NCBI GenBank assembly: GCA_965368585.1
Contig: CBDUNM010000021.1
Coordinates: 1 to 51,017 of the forward strand
From: JARRQB01 sp965368585
GTDB taxonomy: Bacteria; Pseudomonadota; Gammaproteobacteria; Chromatiales; Chromatiaceae
Length of the DNA stretch: 51,017 nucleotides
Reading direction: 5' to 3'
Shown: positions 25,699 to 35,365 of the stretch, piece by piece
Numbering within the stretch: the stretch's first letter is position 1
Layout of the letters: every line of letters starts with the position of its first letter
Notes under the pieces: generated by a model
Database searches by the model: none
What the model was told of the DNA's origin: nothing
What the model saw: only the letters and a program-made list of their open reading frames with translations
Position numbers and translations under genes: made by a program

Positions 25699-26102
25699 GG
25701 TCTGGGTCTCCGTCTCATCAATGAATGTCCAATCCTTCGCATCAACTATGCCATTGGGAAGGGTTTGACTTAAGGTAACTTATAGCTATTTCCTTATAAA
25801 ATATTACATACAATAAGTTACACATTTATTGTGAACAATTTCCTTACCATTGAGATCGGGTACTCGAAAGGTAGACGATACCGCCTTGGTAAAAGATGTA
25901 AAAGAATTGAACACTGGATTTCTACGAATATCCATCCCCGGTCGGGCGGTCAGATCGGCACCGGGACTGAACCCCGCTACCGGTGAAATCGGGACGCCCC
26001 CTACCGTGACTTGGTCGCGCGACGCGACGTTCCCTACAGCAGGTAAGATGGGGTCGCACGGACGTCTCGCCGCACGGCGCCGTGGTGGGGGCGTGCGTTT
26101 TT
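25699..26102. promoter_or_regulatory. AT-rich divergent spacer with two inverted repeats
   Basis: The spacer between the small protein and hrpA contains an AT-rich block (25770-25850) with a perfect 9-bp inverted repeat, GTAACTTAT at 25775-25783 and ATAAGTTAC at 25813-25821, and a second one, ATTGT-GA-ACAAT at 25828-25839. These could be regulator sites or promoter elements for either side. 25850-26100 returns to high GC and shows nothing recognisable. Confidence 0.45.
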
Positions 26103-29100
26103 ATGATCGTCGGCGCATCCGGTACACTATCGGGATTTCCCGCCCCTGGTTCGAACGTGCTGTCCAGCCCCGCCCAACTTAAACAACGCATCGACGAATG
26201 TCTGATTGCCGATCGCCATCGCCTGCGCCGCCAACTGCAGTCCGCGGAACGCGCGCGCGACGAGCCGCGCATGGTGGCGCTCGCCCAGCGAATCACGGCA
26301 TCCGCCGCGTGTGCGGCGGCGAGAAAAGCGCAACAGCCTGCGCCGGAGTTTCCAGCCGAACTGCCGATTTCCGCGAGGCTCGACGAGATTCGCAAGGCGG
26401 TGTCAAAGCACCAGGTGATCATTCTGTGCGGCGAGACCGGCTCGGGTAAGTCGACGCAGTTGCCGAAGCTGTGCCTGACCATGGGACGAGGTGTCTTCGG
26501 GCGAATAGGGCATACCCAGCCGCGTAGAATCGCGGCGCGCAGTCTGGCGCATCGGGTCGCTAGTGAGCTTGGTCAGAAGGTCGGACAGAGCGTCGGTTAT
26601 AAGGTCCGGTTTCACGACCGCGTCGGCGAACACAGCCATATAAAGTTGATGACTGACGGTATCTTGCTGGCCGAGATACAACAGGACCGGTTTCTCAACG
26701 AATACGACACGCTGATAATCGATGAGGCGCATGAGCGCAGTCTTAATATCGATTTCCTGCTGGGCTACCTCAAACAGCTGCTGCCCAGGCGTCGTGACCT
26801 CAAGGTGATCATCACCTCCGCGACGATTGATCCCGGGCGTTTTTCCAGGCACTTTGATAATGCGCCGATCCTGGAGGTTACCGGCCGAACCTATCCGGTG
26901 GAAGTGCATTACAGACCACCCGAGGACGAGGGGGCGAGCGAACGCGACGAACCGTTTCAGGAGGCCATCGTCGATGCGGTCGATGAGCTGGGCCGCATCG
27001 GTCATGGCGATATCCTGGTGTTTCTTTCAGGCGAACGCGAAATACGCGAAACGGCCGAGACCTTGAGCAAACACCGGCTGCAGGCGACTGAGATCCTGCC
27101 GCTGTATGCGCGCCAGGGCAGCGGAGATCAGGCGAAGATATTCAAACCGTCGGGTCAGCGACGCATCGTACTGGCGACCAACGTCGCGGAAACCTCTTTG
27201 ACTGTGCCCGGTATACGCTACGTGATCGACGCAGGGTTCGCCAGGATCAGCCGGTACAGCCATCGCAGCAAGATCCAGAGGCTGCCGGTCGAACGGATCT
27301 CCAAAGCGAGCGCCGATCAGCGCAAGGGGCGCTGCGGACGCATTGCCGCGGGTGTTTGCGTGCGGCTGTATGCCGAGGACGATTTAGAGGGTCGGCGCGA
27401 CTTCACGGAGCCGGAAATTCTCAGGACCAATCTCGCCGCGGTCATCCTGCAGATGAAGTTACTCGGCTTCGGCGAAATCGAGGATTTCCCGTTCGTCGAG
27501 CCACCCGATAGTCGCCAAATCAAGGACGGCTATCGTGTCCTGGAGGAAATCGGCGCCGTTGACGGTTTGCGCAAGATCACCCAACTGGGCCGGAAGCTGG
27601 CGCGCCTGCCGGTGGATCCGCGAATCGGGCGCATGCTGCTGGAAGCCGCGCATACCCATTGTCTGCGCGAGGTGCTGGTGATCGCCTCGGCATTGTCGGT
27701 CCAGGATCCGCGTGACCGGCCGCTGGACAAGCGGCAGTTGGCCGATGAGGCGCACGCGGAGTTCAACGACGAGCACTCGGATTTTATGGGGTATCTCAAG
27801 CTTTGGACACTGTTGGAGGAGCAACGCCGGCATCTGACGAACCGCAAGTTTCGCGAACTGTGCCGACAGCGCTTTCTGTCCTGGACGCGGGTGCAGGAAT
27901 GGCATGACACCCATCGCCAGCTGCGCGCTCAGTTGCACGAATTGGGTTATCGCGACAACGAGGTCGACCCGGGGTACGAGTCGATCCACAAGGCGGTCCT
28001 GGCGGGCCTGCTGAGCCATGTCGGGTTCAAATCGTCGGGACAGGACCGCGATTACCTGGGTGCCAGAAATACCCGCTTCATGATCTTTCCCGGGTCTGGC
28101 CTGTTCGAAAAACCACCGAAATGGGTGGTGGCGGCCGAACTGGTCGAAACGACGCGCTTGTACGCACGCTCGGTCGCCCGTATTCAGCCGGAATGGTTGG
28201 AATCATTGGCCGGACACCTGGTCAAGCGCAGCTATTCCGAGCCGCATTGGCAGGGGCGCCGCGGTCAGGCGGGTGCTTACGAGAAGGTGACCCTGTTCGG
28301 CTTGACGATCGTGCCCAGGCGCCGGGTCAACTATGGTCCGATCGACCCGGTGCTGTCGCGTGAATTGTTTCTCCGTCATGGTCTGGTCGACGGCGATTTC
28401 GATACCCGGGCACGATTCTGGCGGCACAATCGGGAACTTGTCGAGGAGGTTCGCGCCTTGGAGGCCAAGTCGCGACGGCGGGATATCCTGGTTGACGAAG
28501 ACGCCATCTATGCCTTCTACGATCGACGGGTACCCGAGGGCATCTACTCGAAGCCCCAGTTCGAGCAATGGCTGCGGCAGGCGACAAAGTCACAGCCGCG
28601 CCTGTTGCATCTGCGTTTGCCTGACCTGCTGCGGCGGGACGCCGAGGATGTCACCGACGCCTTGTATCCCGATGCCTTGGCCATCGGGCAAATGCGATTG
28701 CCGCTCGAATACCACTTCGCGCCGGGCGAAGAACAGGACGGGGTGACGCTGGTCGTGCCGGCGATGGTGCTCAGACAGATCACCGAAGGTCGCGCGGACT
28801 GGCTGGTGCCGGGCCTGCTGCGCGAGAAGGTCATCGCCATGTTGAAGAGCCTGCCCAAGGCGTTGCGCAGGCACTTCGTGCCGGTGCCCGATTTTGCCGA
28901 TCAGTGCCTTGCGCTGATCGAACCGGGCGAGACACCCCTGGTTCAGGCACTCGGCGCCGCGTTGAAACGTTTGACTGACATTCATGTGCCGGAGACTGCC
29001 TGGGATTTGGACGGTCTTCCGGAGCACCTGCGATTACGGGTACGGGTCGTTGATGCCGGCGGACAAACCTTGGGCGTCGGCCGACAGCTGCACAGTCTGC

Positions 29101-30047
29101 GCGAGCGCTATGCCGACCTCGCCGCCGGCGCGGTCAACAGGTCACCTGTTGCGGGGCTGGAGCGTAGCGGCCTGACCGATTGGGACGTCGCCGATATTCC
29201 ACAGACGGTTGAAACCGACAGCGGCGGTATTCAACTGCAGGGTTTCCCGGCGTTGGTCGATTGCGGCGATCACGTCGATCTGCGGGTGCTCGATGCAGAA
29301 CCGGTGGCACGATCCGCTCACGAGGCCGGCGTGCGTCGCCTCTTCATGCTCAAGTTGCCCCGCGAGGTCCGCTACCTGCGTCGTAATCTGCCAAACCTGC
29401 AAGCCATGCGCCTGCAGTACGCGAAGGCGCAGTCCGCGAGCGGTGACGCCGAAAATCCGGGTGATCTGGAAGACGAGCTGGTGGCGCTGACCGTTCATCT
29501 GACCTTCATCGAGGGTCGACCTGAGATTCGTCAGCGTGCCGAGTTCGAGGCGCGCATCGCGGGCTGCAAGGCAGAACTGATGATCCGTGCGGTGGCGGTA
29601 TGCGAGCGCATTGCAGAGATATTGACGCGCTATCACCAGGTGCGTAAGCAACTCTCGGCTATTACCCAGCTAAACTGGTTGAAAACGGTGCACGATGCCC
29701 GCGAACAGCTCGACCACCTGGTGTATCGCGGTTTTTTGCAGGCAACGCCCTGGTCGCAGTTGCAGCAGTATCCGCGCTATCTGCACGCCCTGGCGCTGCG
29801 TCTGGAAAAGCTGCCGCACGCCGCCGCACGCGATCAACAAAGAGTGGCCGAATTCAGTCCACTTTGGCAGGATTGGCTGGCCAGGGAAAAAGCCGCGCAG
29901 GAACGCGGTATGGCGGACCCGCGGCTGGAGGAAATCCGCTGGATGCTCGAGGAACTGCGGGTTTCATTGTTCGCTCAGGAACTCGGCACCGCTTATCCCG
30001 TCTCCGCCAAACGCGTCGGCAAACGGTGGCGTGACTTGGGTTTGTAA
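26103..30047 (+). CDS. hrpA: ATP-dependent RNA helicase HrpA
   Basis: This protein of about 1314 residues of the DEAH/RHA family remodels RNA and rescues collided ribosomes in E. coli. It has the N-terminal LKQRIDECLI region, Walker A GETGSGKST, motif Ia HTQPRRIAARS, the DEAH box IIDEAHERSLNIDFLLGYL, the SAT motif, motif VI QRKGRCGR, then the ratchet/OB domains and the DUF3418 C-terminal half. Length matches E. coli HrpA (1300). The start is uncertain: the frame opens at GTG 26082, I give ATG 26103, and family similarity begins at about GTG 26157 (VLSSPAQLKQRID). It appears monocistronic. Confidence 0.95.
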   Translation: MIVGASGTLSGFPAPGSNVLSSPAQLKQRIDECLIADRHRLRRQLQSAERARDEPRMVALAQRITASAACAAARKAQQPAPEFPAELPISARLDEIRKAVSKHQVIILCGETGSGKSTQLPKLCLTMGRGVFGRIGHTQPRRIAARSLAHRVASELGQKVGQSVGYKVRFHDRVGEHSHIKLMTDGILLAEIQQDRFLNEYDTLIIDEAHERSLNIDFLLGYLKQLLPRRRDLKVIITSATIDPGRFSRHFDNAPILEVTGRTYPVEVHYRPPEDEGASERDEPFQEAIVDAVDELGRIGHGDILVFLSGEREIRETAETLSKHRLQATEILPLYARQGSGDQAKIFKPSGQRRIVLATNVAETSLTVPGIRYVIDAGFARISRYSHRSKIQRLPVERISKASADQRKGRCGRIAAGVCVRLYAEDDLEGRRDFTEPEILRTNLAAVILQMKLLGFGEIEDFPFVEPPDSRQIKDGYRVLEEIGAVDGLRKITQLGRKLARLPVDPRIGRMLLEAAHTHCLREVLVIASALSVQDPRDRPLDKRQLADEAHAEFNDEHSDFMGYLKLWTLLEEQRRHLTNRKFRELCRQRFLSWTRVQEWHDTHRQLRAQLHELGYRDNEVDPGYESIHKAVLAGLLSHVGFKSSGQDRDYLGARNTRFMIFPGSGLFEKPPKWVVAAELVETTRLYARSVARIQPEWLESLAGHLVKRSYSEPHWQGRRGQAGAYEKVTLFGLTIVPRRRVNYGPIDPVLSRELFLRHGLVDGDFDTRARFWRHNRELVEEVRALEAKSRRRDILVDEDAIYAFYDRRVPEGIYSKPQFEQWLRQATKSQPRLLHLRLPDLLRRDAEDVTDALYPDALAIGQMRLPLEYHFAPGEEQDGVTLVVPAMVLRQITEGRADWLVPGLLREKVIAMLKSLPKALRRHFVPVPDFADQCLALIEPGETPLVQALGAALKRLTDIHVPETAWDLDGLPEHLRLRVRVVDAGGQTLGVGRQLHSLRERYADLAAGAVNRSPVAGLERSGLTDWDVADIPQTVETDSGGIQLQGFPALVDCGDHVDLRVLDAEPVARSAHEAGVRRLFMLKLPREVRYLRRNLPNLQAMRLQYAKAQSASGDAENPGDLEDELVALTVHLTFIEGRPEIRQRAEFEARIAGCKAELMIRAVAVCERIAEILTRYHQVRKQLSAITQLNWLKTVHDAREQLDHLVYRGFLQATPWSQLQQYPRYLHALALRLEKLPHAAARDQQRVAEFSPLWQDWLAREKAAQERGMADPRLEEIRWMLEELRVSLFAQELGTAYPVSAKRVGKRWRDLGL

Positions 30048-30152
30048 GCGTCCTTCTGCGATGTCCGGTATGCCGCGGCGTGAAAAGAAAAGCACCGCGG
30101 TCCGGTCCACTGGTTAGCACGCCGGCAGGGCGTTGACCCAGGCAGGAGAGAC

Positions 30153-30863
30153 ATGATGAGCCATAAATGGACCTACGCGATCGCCGCGATTGTCGTTGGT
30201 ATGGCGGCAGCGGCCCCTACGCTGGCGCTGGAGCCGTTGAGCGATCGCACGCCGAGTCTGACCTTGGGTCCCGAGGAACAGGACAGCGAAGAGGCCGGGA
30301 TCGGTGCACTGATTCCGGATCAGGCTTTGGCGCATCTCAGCGGCGGGACAGATCGTTTGTACTCCCTCGGCGGCGACAAGGGAACCGTGATTGTCGTACG
30401 CGATCCCGTATGTCCGGTGTCGCGACGCTACGGCCCGCGCGTCGCGGAGCTGGCGCGCGCCTATCAGTTGCGCGGCTTTACCTTCCTGTTCTTGTATCTG
30501 AACGAAAACCTGTCATTGGCCGCACTGCATGCGGACAAGGCCGCTTTGAGCGCACCGGGTTGGTACGTTGCCGGGGGTGCATTCGAGTTGGCGGAGCGCC
30601 TGGGCGTCGAGAGCACTGGCGACGTTTTCGTACTCGATGCACAATACCGGCTGCGGTTTCGGGGCGCGGTGGACGACCAGTACGGTCTCGGCTACACCAA
30701 AGAGGCGCCGACGCAGCGGTATCTGCGCAATGCGCTGGATGCCGTCATGCAGGGACGGCCGGTCGCAATCCCCGCGATATCCTCGCCGGGTTGTTTCATC
30801 GACGCCGATCCGGCCAAAGATTCTTTGATGCCGTTATTTCCCGCAGACGGTGTATTGTCGTGA
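30153..30863 (+). CDS. secreted redoxin-like protein (thioredoxin fold, single active-site Cys)
   Basis: This 236-residue protein has a signal peptide (residues 1-26, AIAAIVVGMAAAAPTLALE) and a thioredoxin/AhpC-type fold: a strand VIVVRDPVCPVSRRYGPRV with Cys87 in CPVS, a FTFLFLYLNE strand, GVESTGDVFVLDAQYRLRFRG, and the tail QGRPVAIPAISSPGCFID with Cys214. This resembles redoxin proteins, frequent in planctomycetes and some proteobacteria, that share the RG-x-DDQYG-x-GY and GC-(F/L)-I tail. The second cysteine of a CxxC pair is replaced by serine, so it may act as a peroxidase-like or copper-related protein with Cys87, possibly pairing with Cys214. A GGAGA site supports the start. Confidence 0.75.
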   Translation: MMSHKWTYAIAAIVVGMAAAAPTLALEPLSDRTPSLTLGPEEQDSEEAGIGALIPDQALAHLSGGTDRLYSLGGDKGTVIVVRDPVCPVSRRYGPRVAELARAYQLRGFTFLFLYLNENLSLAALHADKAALSAPGWYVAGGAFELAERLGVESTGDVFVLDAQYRLRFRGAVDDQYGLGYTKEAPTQRYLRNALDAVMQGRPVAIPAISSPGCFIDADPAKDSLMPLFPADGVLS

Positions 30864-31009
30864 TTCCTCCGGCATGCCCATGCTGCGGTCGCCGTTCCGC
30901 TGCGATTAACCGATCGGCTTATTTGACGGATCGAGATCGGCGTTTGAAAATCGGGTACCCACTGATTTGTTCAGAATGAGTTGTGCAACCGAGAGGACGG
31001 TCTCAGTCT

Positions 31010-31495
31010 ATGTCCCCATGTCATTGCGGCTCGGGAGAGCCATTTGAAGACTGCTGCGGTCCAGTACTCAGCGGTGCCGCGCCTGCCGCGACGGCGGAAT
31101 CATTGATGCGCGCGCGTTTCAGCGCCTATGCCGAGCGCCAGATCGATTTTCTGGGCGACAGTCTGCATCCGGATTTTCGTGACGACTGGGACCGTGCGGC
31201 GACGGAACGTTGGGCCAAGAGCTCGGAATGGTTGAGTCTTGAAATCCGTTCCAAGCACGAGGGTGAGGCGAGAGACGAACAAGGCACGGTCGAGTTCGTG
31301 GCGGTGTTCAAGGAAAAAGGCTTGCTCAAACGTCACCATGAAATCAGTCGTTTTGCTAAGCAGGGAGAACGCTGGTACTACGTCGAAGGCGAAATGCCCA
31401 AGCCGGAAACCCAGCGCAATACGCAAAAGGTCGGAAGAAACGATCCTTGTCCGTGCGGTAGCGGTAAGAAATATAAGAAGTGTTGCGGTATATAA
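31010..31495 (+). CDS. ychJ: YchJ-family protein with two SEC-C motifs
   Basis: This 161-residue UPF0225/YchJ protein has a cysteine-rich N-terminus (CHCGSGEPFEDCC) and a C-terminal SEC-C zinc motif (GRNDPCPCGSGKKYKKCC). Between them is the NTF2-like middle domain (LMRARFSAYAERQIDFL, later ERWYYVEGEMP). The function of the family is not established; SEC-C modules bind zinc and occur in translation and secretion factors. I chose ATG 31010, where family similarity begins; a GTG 9 codons upstream is also in frame. Confidence 0.92.
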   Translation: MSPCHCGSGEPFEDCCGPVLSGAAPAATAESLMRARFSAYAERQIDFLGDSLHPDFRDDWDRAATERWAKSSEWLSLEIRSKHEGEARDEQGTVEFVAVFKEKGLLKRHHEISRFAKQGERWYYVEGEMPKPETQRNTQKVGRNDPCPCGSGKKYKKCCGI

Positions 31496-31602
31496 TTGTA
31501 ACGGGTCGCGGTTGCTGTGGTACGTACAAGACGGATAAAGTCGGTCGTTCGGCGGCCGCCAACTGAGTGGATGCCGAACCTAATTAACTGGGGTTGCTGA
31601 CG

Positions 31603-32265
31603 GTGCAGCGTTTTAAAGATACGCCAAAGACAGGTGCGAGCGCTATCTACGGCTACGCGGCGTTGTTGTGCGTCTCTGTGTCGTTCAATCCGATACCGGC
31701 GTTGGCCGACGTATACAAATATCGTGACGTGACCGGTGCGATTACGCTTTCAGATAAAAGATTAAAAGGAAATTATAAGCTTCTGAAAGTATTTAAATTT
31801 CCTAAGAATAGCAGGCGCCCGAAAGGCGCCGCCGCGAAGGCGCTCTCGCAACGCATCGCGGCCGTTGAGCCCGTCGTCTCGACGGTCGCCGCCGAAACCG
31901 AACTGGAACCGGAACTGCTGCATGCGGTGATACTCGCCGAATCCGCGTACGATCCCAAAGCCGTTTCCTCCAAAGGGGCGGTGGGACTGATGCAGCTCAT
32001 GCCAGCCACCGCCAAACGCTACGGTGTCGTCGATCGGCGCGATCCGGCGCAAAACATTCGCGGTGGCGCGCGCTATCTGCGGGACCTTCTGGCACTGTTC
32101 GATCAGGATAAGAAGCTTGCCTTGGCTGCCTATAACGCCGGTGAAAATGCGGTCATTCGCTACGGGCGCCAAATTCCCCCGTTCGAGGAAACCCGGAATT
32201 ATGTCACCAAAGTGATCGCGTTCTTCAACAAGAGCCGGGGTCAGGCCAAGATCGCCCGAAACTGA
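31603..32265 (+). CDS. lytic transglycosylase (SLT domain) with DUF4124-like N-terminus
   Basis: This 220-residue exported protein has a signal peptide (GYAALLCVSVSFNPIPALA), a short DUF4124-type segment (VYKYRDVTGAITLSDK), then a lytic transglycosylase domain. The catalytic glutamate is in HAVILAESAYDPKAVS, followed by GAVGLMQLMPATAKRYGV, GARYLRDLL and the LALAAYNAGENAV motif. It cleaves peptidoglycan glycan strands by forming 1,6-anhydro ends. The start is unclear: TTG 31594 or GTG 31603, with a GGGG stretch upstream. A rho-independent terminator follows directly. Confidence 0.9.
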   Translation: MQRFKDTPKTGASAIYGYAALLCVSVSFNPIPALADVYKYRDVTGAITLSDKRLKGNYKLLKVFKFPKNSRRPKGAAAKALSQRIAAVEPVVSTVAAETELEPELLHAVILAESAYDPKAVSSKGAVGLMQLMPATAKRYGVVDRRDPAQNIRGGARYLRDLLALFDQDKKLALAAYNAGENAVIRYGRQIPPFEETRNYVTKVIAFFNKSRGQAKIARN

Positions 32266-32302
32266 CCGGGCGCATCGACCACAGACGCCCGGCGCTCTTT
32301 TT
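32266..32302 (+). terminator. rho-independent terminator after the transglycosylase gene
   Basis: CCGGGCG and CGCCCGG form a 7-bp GC stem with a 13-base loop, beginning at the first base after the stop codon, followed by CGCTCTTTTT. It separates this gene from the convergent purE. Confidence 0.75.
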
Positions 32303-32483
32303 GCGACCGTCCGTTCGTACCACGTCACGCCGCCGCAGTACGTCGGCAGGCAGCGATACCGGGTGCGACCTACCAATTGCCCTACCTCTTTCAGACGTTG
32401 TCGAATGTGACGCACTTTTTTCGTGTGTTCGATAACGTTTTATCCAATCTGCTCGTTACGCCGGGTTCGCAGACCGGTCAATC

Positions 32484-32984
32484 CTACGGTTGATCGCCCC
32501 GTTCCATTTTCTCGGCCTTGTCGAGCACCATTGTTTCCAAGCTGCGTTTATACTCGACGATTCGCTCACGCACCGCCAGGTCGGCGCTGCCAAGTATCTG
32601 TGCGGCCAAAATGCCCGCGTTCTTGGCACCGTTGATCGCGACCGTGGCCACCGGCACGCCACCGGGCATCTGCACGATCGACAGCAGGGAGTCCTGCCCG
32701 TTCAGCGTTGACGTCTTGACCGGGACGCCGATTACCGGCAGCGGGGTCATGGCGGCGGCCATTCCGGGCAGATGTGCGGCGCCACCCGCACCGGCTATGA
32801 TGACGCGCAGCCCCCGGTCGACCGCGCTGTGGGCGTACTCATAGAGCCGCGTGGGTGTGCGGTGCGCCGAAACAATCGTCATTTCGTACGCGACCGCGAG
32901 CTGTTCCAGAACGTCAGCGGCGTCCCGCATGACCGGCAGATCCGAATCGCTGCCCATGATGATCCCGACGAGCGCTTGGCTCAT
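32484..32984 (-). CDS. purE: N5-carboxyaminoimidazole ribonucleotide mutase
   Basis: This 166-residue PurE class I enzyme converts N5-CAIR to CAIR in purine synthesis. Signature segments are IIMGSDSDLPVM near the start, VSAHRTPTRLYEYA, and IAGAGGAAHLPGMAAAMT. The length is normal. Its start overlaps the purK stop (ATGA), so the two are translationally coupled, as in many gammaproteobacteria. Confidence 0.97.
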   Translation of the reverse strand: MSQALVGIIMGSDSDLPVMRDAADVLEQLAVAYEMTIVSAHRTPTRLYEYAHSAVDRGLRVIIAGAGGAAHLPGMAAAMTPLPVIGVPVKTSTLNGQDSLLSIVQMPGGVPVATVAINGAKNAGILAAQILGSADLAVRERIVEYKRSLETMVLDKAEKMERGDQP

Positions 32985-34138
32985 GGATGGTTTTCTCCTG
33001 TTATCGTCATCAACGCGCGCACCCGCCGGGCCTTGTCACGGGCGGCATTAAGGTCTTGATCGAGCACGGTCACATGCCCCATTTTACGCATGGGTTTGGT
33101 ACTTGCTTTGCCGTAGAAATGAACGCAAACGCCGGAAATCGCCAAAGCCGCGCTCAGTCCGTTGATGACGGGTCGGCCCTGGCTGCCGGGCGCACCCAGC
33201 AAATTGATCATGGCCGCGGGAATCAGCAAATCGGTCGCGCCCAGCGGCAGGCCGAGGACGGCGCGCAGGTGTTGTTCGAACTGATCCGTTACGCACGCCT
33301 CGATCGTGTAATGCCCCGAGTTGTGCGTGCGCGGCGCAACCTCGTTGACCAGGAGTTCGCCCGCATGGGTCAGGAACATCTCGATACCGAAGATTCCCAC
33401 GCCGTTCATCGCCTGGACGGTGCGTATGCCCAGTTGCTGGGCGGCTGCATAGGTATCGGGATCCAGGTCGGCCGGGGCGAGGAGCATGTCGAGTATGTTG
33501 TCGCTGCTGCGGAACATCATTTCCACGGTCGGGTAGGAGCGGCACTCGCCATCCTTACCGCGGGCAACCAGTACCGCCAGTTCCTTGGTAGCGGGGACGA
33601 AGCGTTCAATCAGCGCCGGCACCGGCAGATGATTTGCAAAGTCTGCCGCGCTCCGCATGACCGCGATCCCACGGCCGTCGTAACCGCCGCGGCGGGCTTT
33701 CTGTACCAGCGGGTAGCCGAATTCGGCGAACGTTGTTTCGTCGGCTGAAGGCGACTCGATGAACTCGGCCGTCGGAATTCCGGCGTCGCGCAACAGCCGC
33801 TTTTGCGCCAGCTTGTCCTGGACGATTGCCAGCAGTCTGGGCGACGGAGAAACGCGTTTGCCTTCCGTCTCGAGTTCGATCAGCGTTTCCGTTGCGATAT
33901 CTTCAAGATCGAAAGTGACGACGTCACTGGATTTTGCCAACTCCCTGACCTTTGCCGGGTCGTGATAGCCGCCGACGATCTGGTGCCCCGCGACCTGACC
34001 GGCCGGTGAACCCGGTTCCGGATCCAGTACGACACAGGTGCAACCCAGGCGTTTTGCCGCTTTGACCATCATGCGTCCCAATTGCCCGCCACCAATGATG
34101 CCGATACGGGCTACTGGAAAGGGAAAGGAATCCTGCAT
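32981..34138 (-). CDS. purK: N5-carboxyaminoimidazole ribonucleotide synthase
   Basis: This 385-residue ATP-grasp enzyme carboxylates AIR to N5-CAIR using ATP and bicarbonate. It has the N-terminal RIGIIGGGQLGRMM motif, the ATP-grasp lid region (QKARRGGYDGRGIAV) and the metal-binding NEVAPRTHNSGHYTIEA segment. It is the first gene of the purK-purE pair, which encodes two consecutive steps. The length agrees with the family (355-390). Confidence 0.97.
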   Translation of the reverse strand: MQDSFPFPVARIGIIGGGQLGRMMVKAAKRLGCTCVVLDPEPGSPAGQVAGHQIVGGYHDPAKVRELAKSSDVVTFDLEDIATETLIELETEGKRVSPSPRLLAIVQDKLAQKRLLRDAGIPTAEFIESPSADETTFAEFGYPLVQKARRGGYDGRGIAVMRSAADFANHLPVPALIERFVPATKELAVLVARGKDGECRSYPTVEMMFRSSDNILDMLLAPADLDPDTYAAAQQLGIRTVQAMNGVGIFGIEMFLTHAGELLVNEVAPRTHNSGHYTIEACVTDQFEQHLRAVLGLPLGATDLLIPAAMINLLGAPGSQGRPVINGLSAALAISGVCVHFYGKASTKPMRKMGHVTVLDQDLNAARDKARRVRALMTITGENHP

Positions 34139-34367
34139 ATTCGTTTGCGTGCTCGAGTCATTTTTAAGTGGGCGAGAATAGCGGCTTTTCGACGGGCCGT
34201 CCGACGTGATCCGATTAGGCTTCTTGTAAGGGAGATTAACGGATAATCACGTATTTTCGCGTTGAATGCCATCGAATTTGCGGTGCTCGCCGGTCGCGAC
34301 GGGCCGCAATTCACCCGCAACCGAACCACACCACCCGCGACGATACGCGCACATCGTACGGCGATGA

Positions 34368-34862
34368 CTAGCCGGATGCACCGTCTTGTTCGCGTGCGAT
34401 CGGCGCCGGCTCGCCGCGCGTGAGCGCGAGTAGATCACCGGGAGCAAGCTCGATTTCCAGTCCGCGCCGCCCGGCGCTGGCGTATATGGTCGCGTACACC
34501 AAGGCGCTCGCATCCAGGCGCAACGGCAAACGGCGTTTTTGCGCCAGCGGACTGATACCGCCGACCAGATAGCCGGTGGCTCGCTGCGCATCACCGGGTT
34601 TGGCCATGGTCGCCTTCTTGGCGCCACAGGCCTTGGCCATGGCCTTCAGATCGAGCTGTTTATTGACCGGCACCACGCCTACCGCGAGGCGTTTGTCGTC
34701 ACCGTCCAGTGCGACCAACAGCGTTTTGAATACGCGTTCAGGTGCGATCCCCAGTTGTTGCGCCGCCTCGGTGCCGTAGGAGGCCGTTCGTGGATCATGT
34801 TCGTACTCATGGGTCTTGTAGACTATCGCCGCCTTGCGCGCGGCTTCGATCGCCGGGGTCAT
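34368..34862 (-). CDS. ybaK: Cys-tRNA(Pro) deacylase YbaK/EbsC
   Basis: This 164-residue YbaK-family protein hydrolyses Cys-tRNA(Pro) formed by mischarging of proline-tRNA. It has the start TPAIEAARKAAI-x-YKTHEYEHDP, the FKTLLVALDGDD strand with the conserved lysine in VFKTL, VVPVNKQLDLKAMAKACGAKK, and TGYLVGGISPLAQKRRLP. The gene follows the osmC-type gene by 7 bases on the same strand, so they are probably cotranscribed. Confidence 0.94.
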   Translation of the reverse strand: MTPAIEAARKAAIVYKTHEYEHDPRTASYGTEAAQQLGIAPERVFKTLLVALDGDDKRLAVGVVPVNKQLDLKAMAKACGAKKATMAKPGDAQRATGYLVGGISPLAQKRRLPLRLDASALVYATIYASAGRRGLEIELAPGDLLALTRGEPAPIAREQDGASG

Positions 34863-34869
34863 ACTCGCT

Positions 34870-35286
34870 TCAGGCCTCGATGACGATGTCCCAATCCATA
34901 TCGACGACTTGTTTCAGCATCGCGCTGACCGCGCAATACCGGTCCTGGCTCAATATTACTGCCTTTTCGACCTTTTCACGGGGCAGGTCTCCCTTGAATC
35001 GGTAAGTCAAATGGATATGAGTGAAGGCCTTGGGATGTTCGTCGCTGACGGTACCCAGGGTTTCGACGCTGAACGCCTCCGGTTCGACGCGCATCTTGCG
35101 CAAGATGGCAATGACGTCCATGCCGGTACAGCCTGCCAGCGCGGTCAGCAGCAGGCCCTTCGGTCGCGCACCCTGGGCCTCGCCACCCGCCTGCGCGTCC
35201 GCGTCGAGGGGTATTCGGTAGTCGTCCATTTCGCCCACGAAATGCATTTTGCTCTGTAACGTCACCTTGGAGTTCATTTCCGGCAT
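34870..35286 (-). CDS. OsmC-family peroxide-reducing protein
   Basis: This 138-residue OsmC/YhfA-type protein has the two conserved cysteines of thiol peroxidases, Cys53 in LTALAGCTGMDV and Cys118 in QDRYCAVSAML. These reduce organic hydroperoxides at the dimer interface. The GGEAQGARPKGLLL segment is typical. It is 7 bases upstream of ybaK and 104 bases downstream of a lipase-like gene on the same strand. Confidence 0.92.
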   Translation of the reverse strand: MPEMNSKVTLQSKMHFVGEMDDYRIPLDADAQAGGEAQGARPKGLLLTALAGCTGMDVIAILRKMRVEPEAFSVETLGTVSDEHPKAFTHIHLTYRFKGDLPREKVEKAVILSQDRYCAVSAMLKQVVDMDWDIVIEA

Positions 35287-35365
35287 CAGTGCAACCTCTG
35301 TTCAAACATTCTGACGAAAAAACGCAACTTGTCCCAGCAACGGAGTAGGCGGCATGAAATCGAAG

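Noticed and set aside
26148..26160. GGTTCGAA sequence resembling a tRNA T-arm
   Set aside because: No acceptor stem, anticodon arm or CCA end can be fitted around it, and it lies at the start of hrpA.
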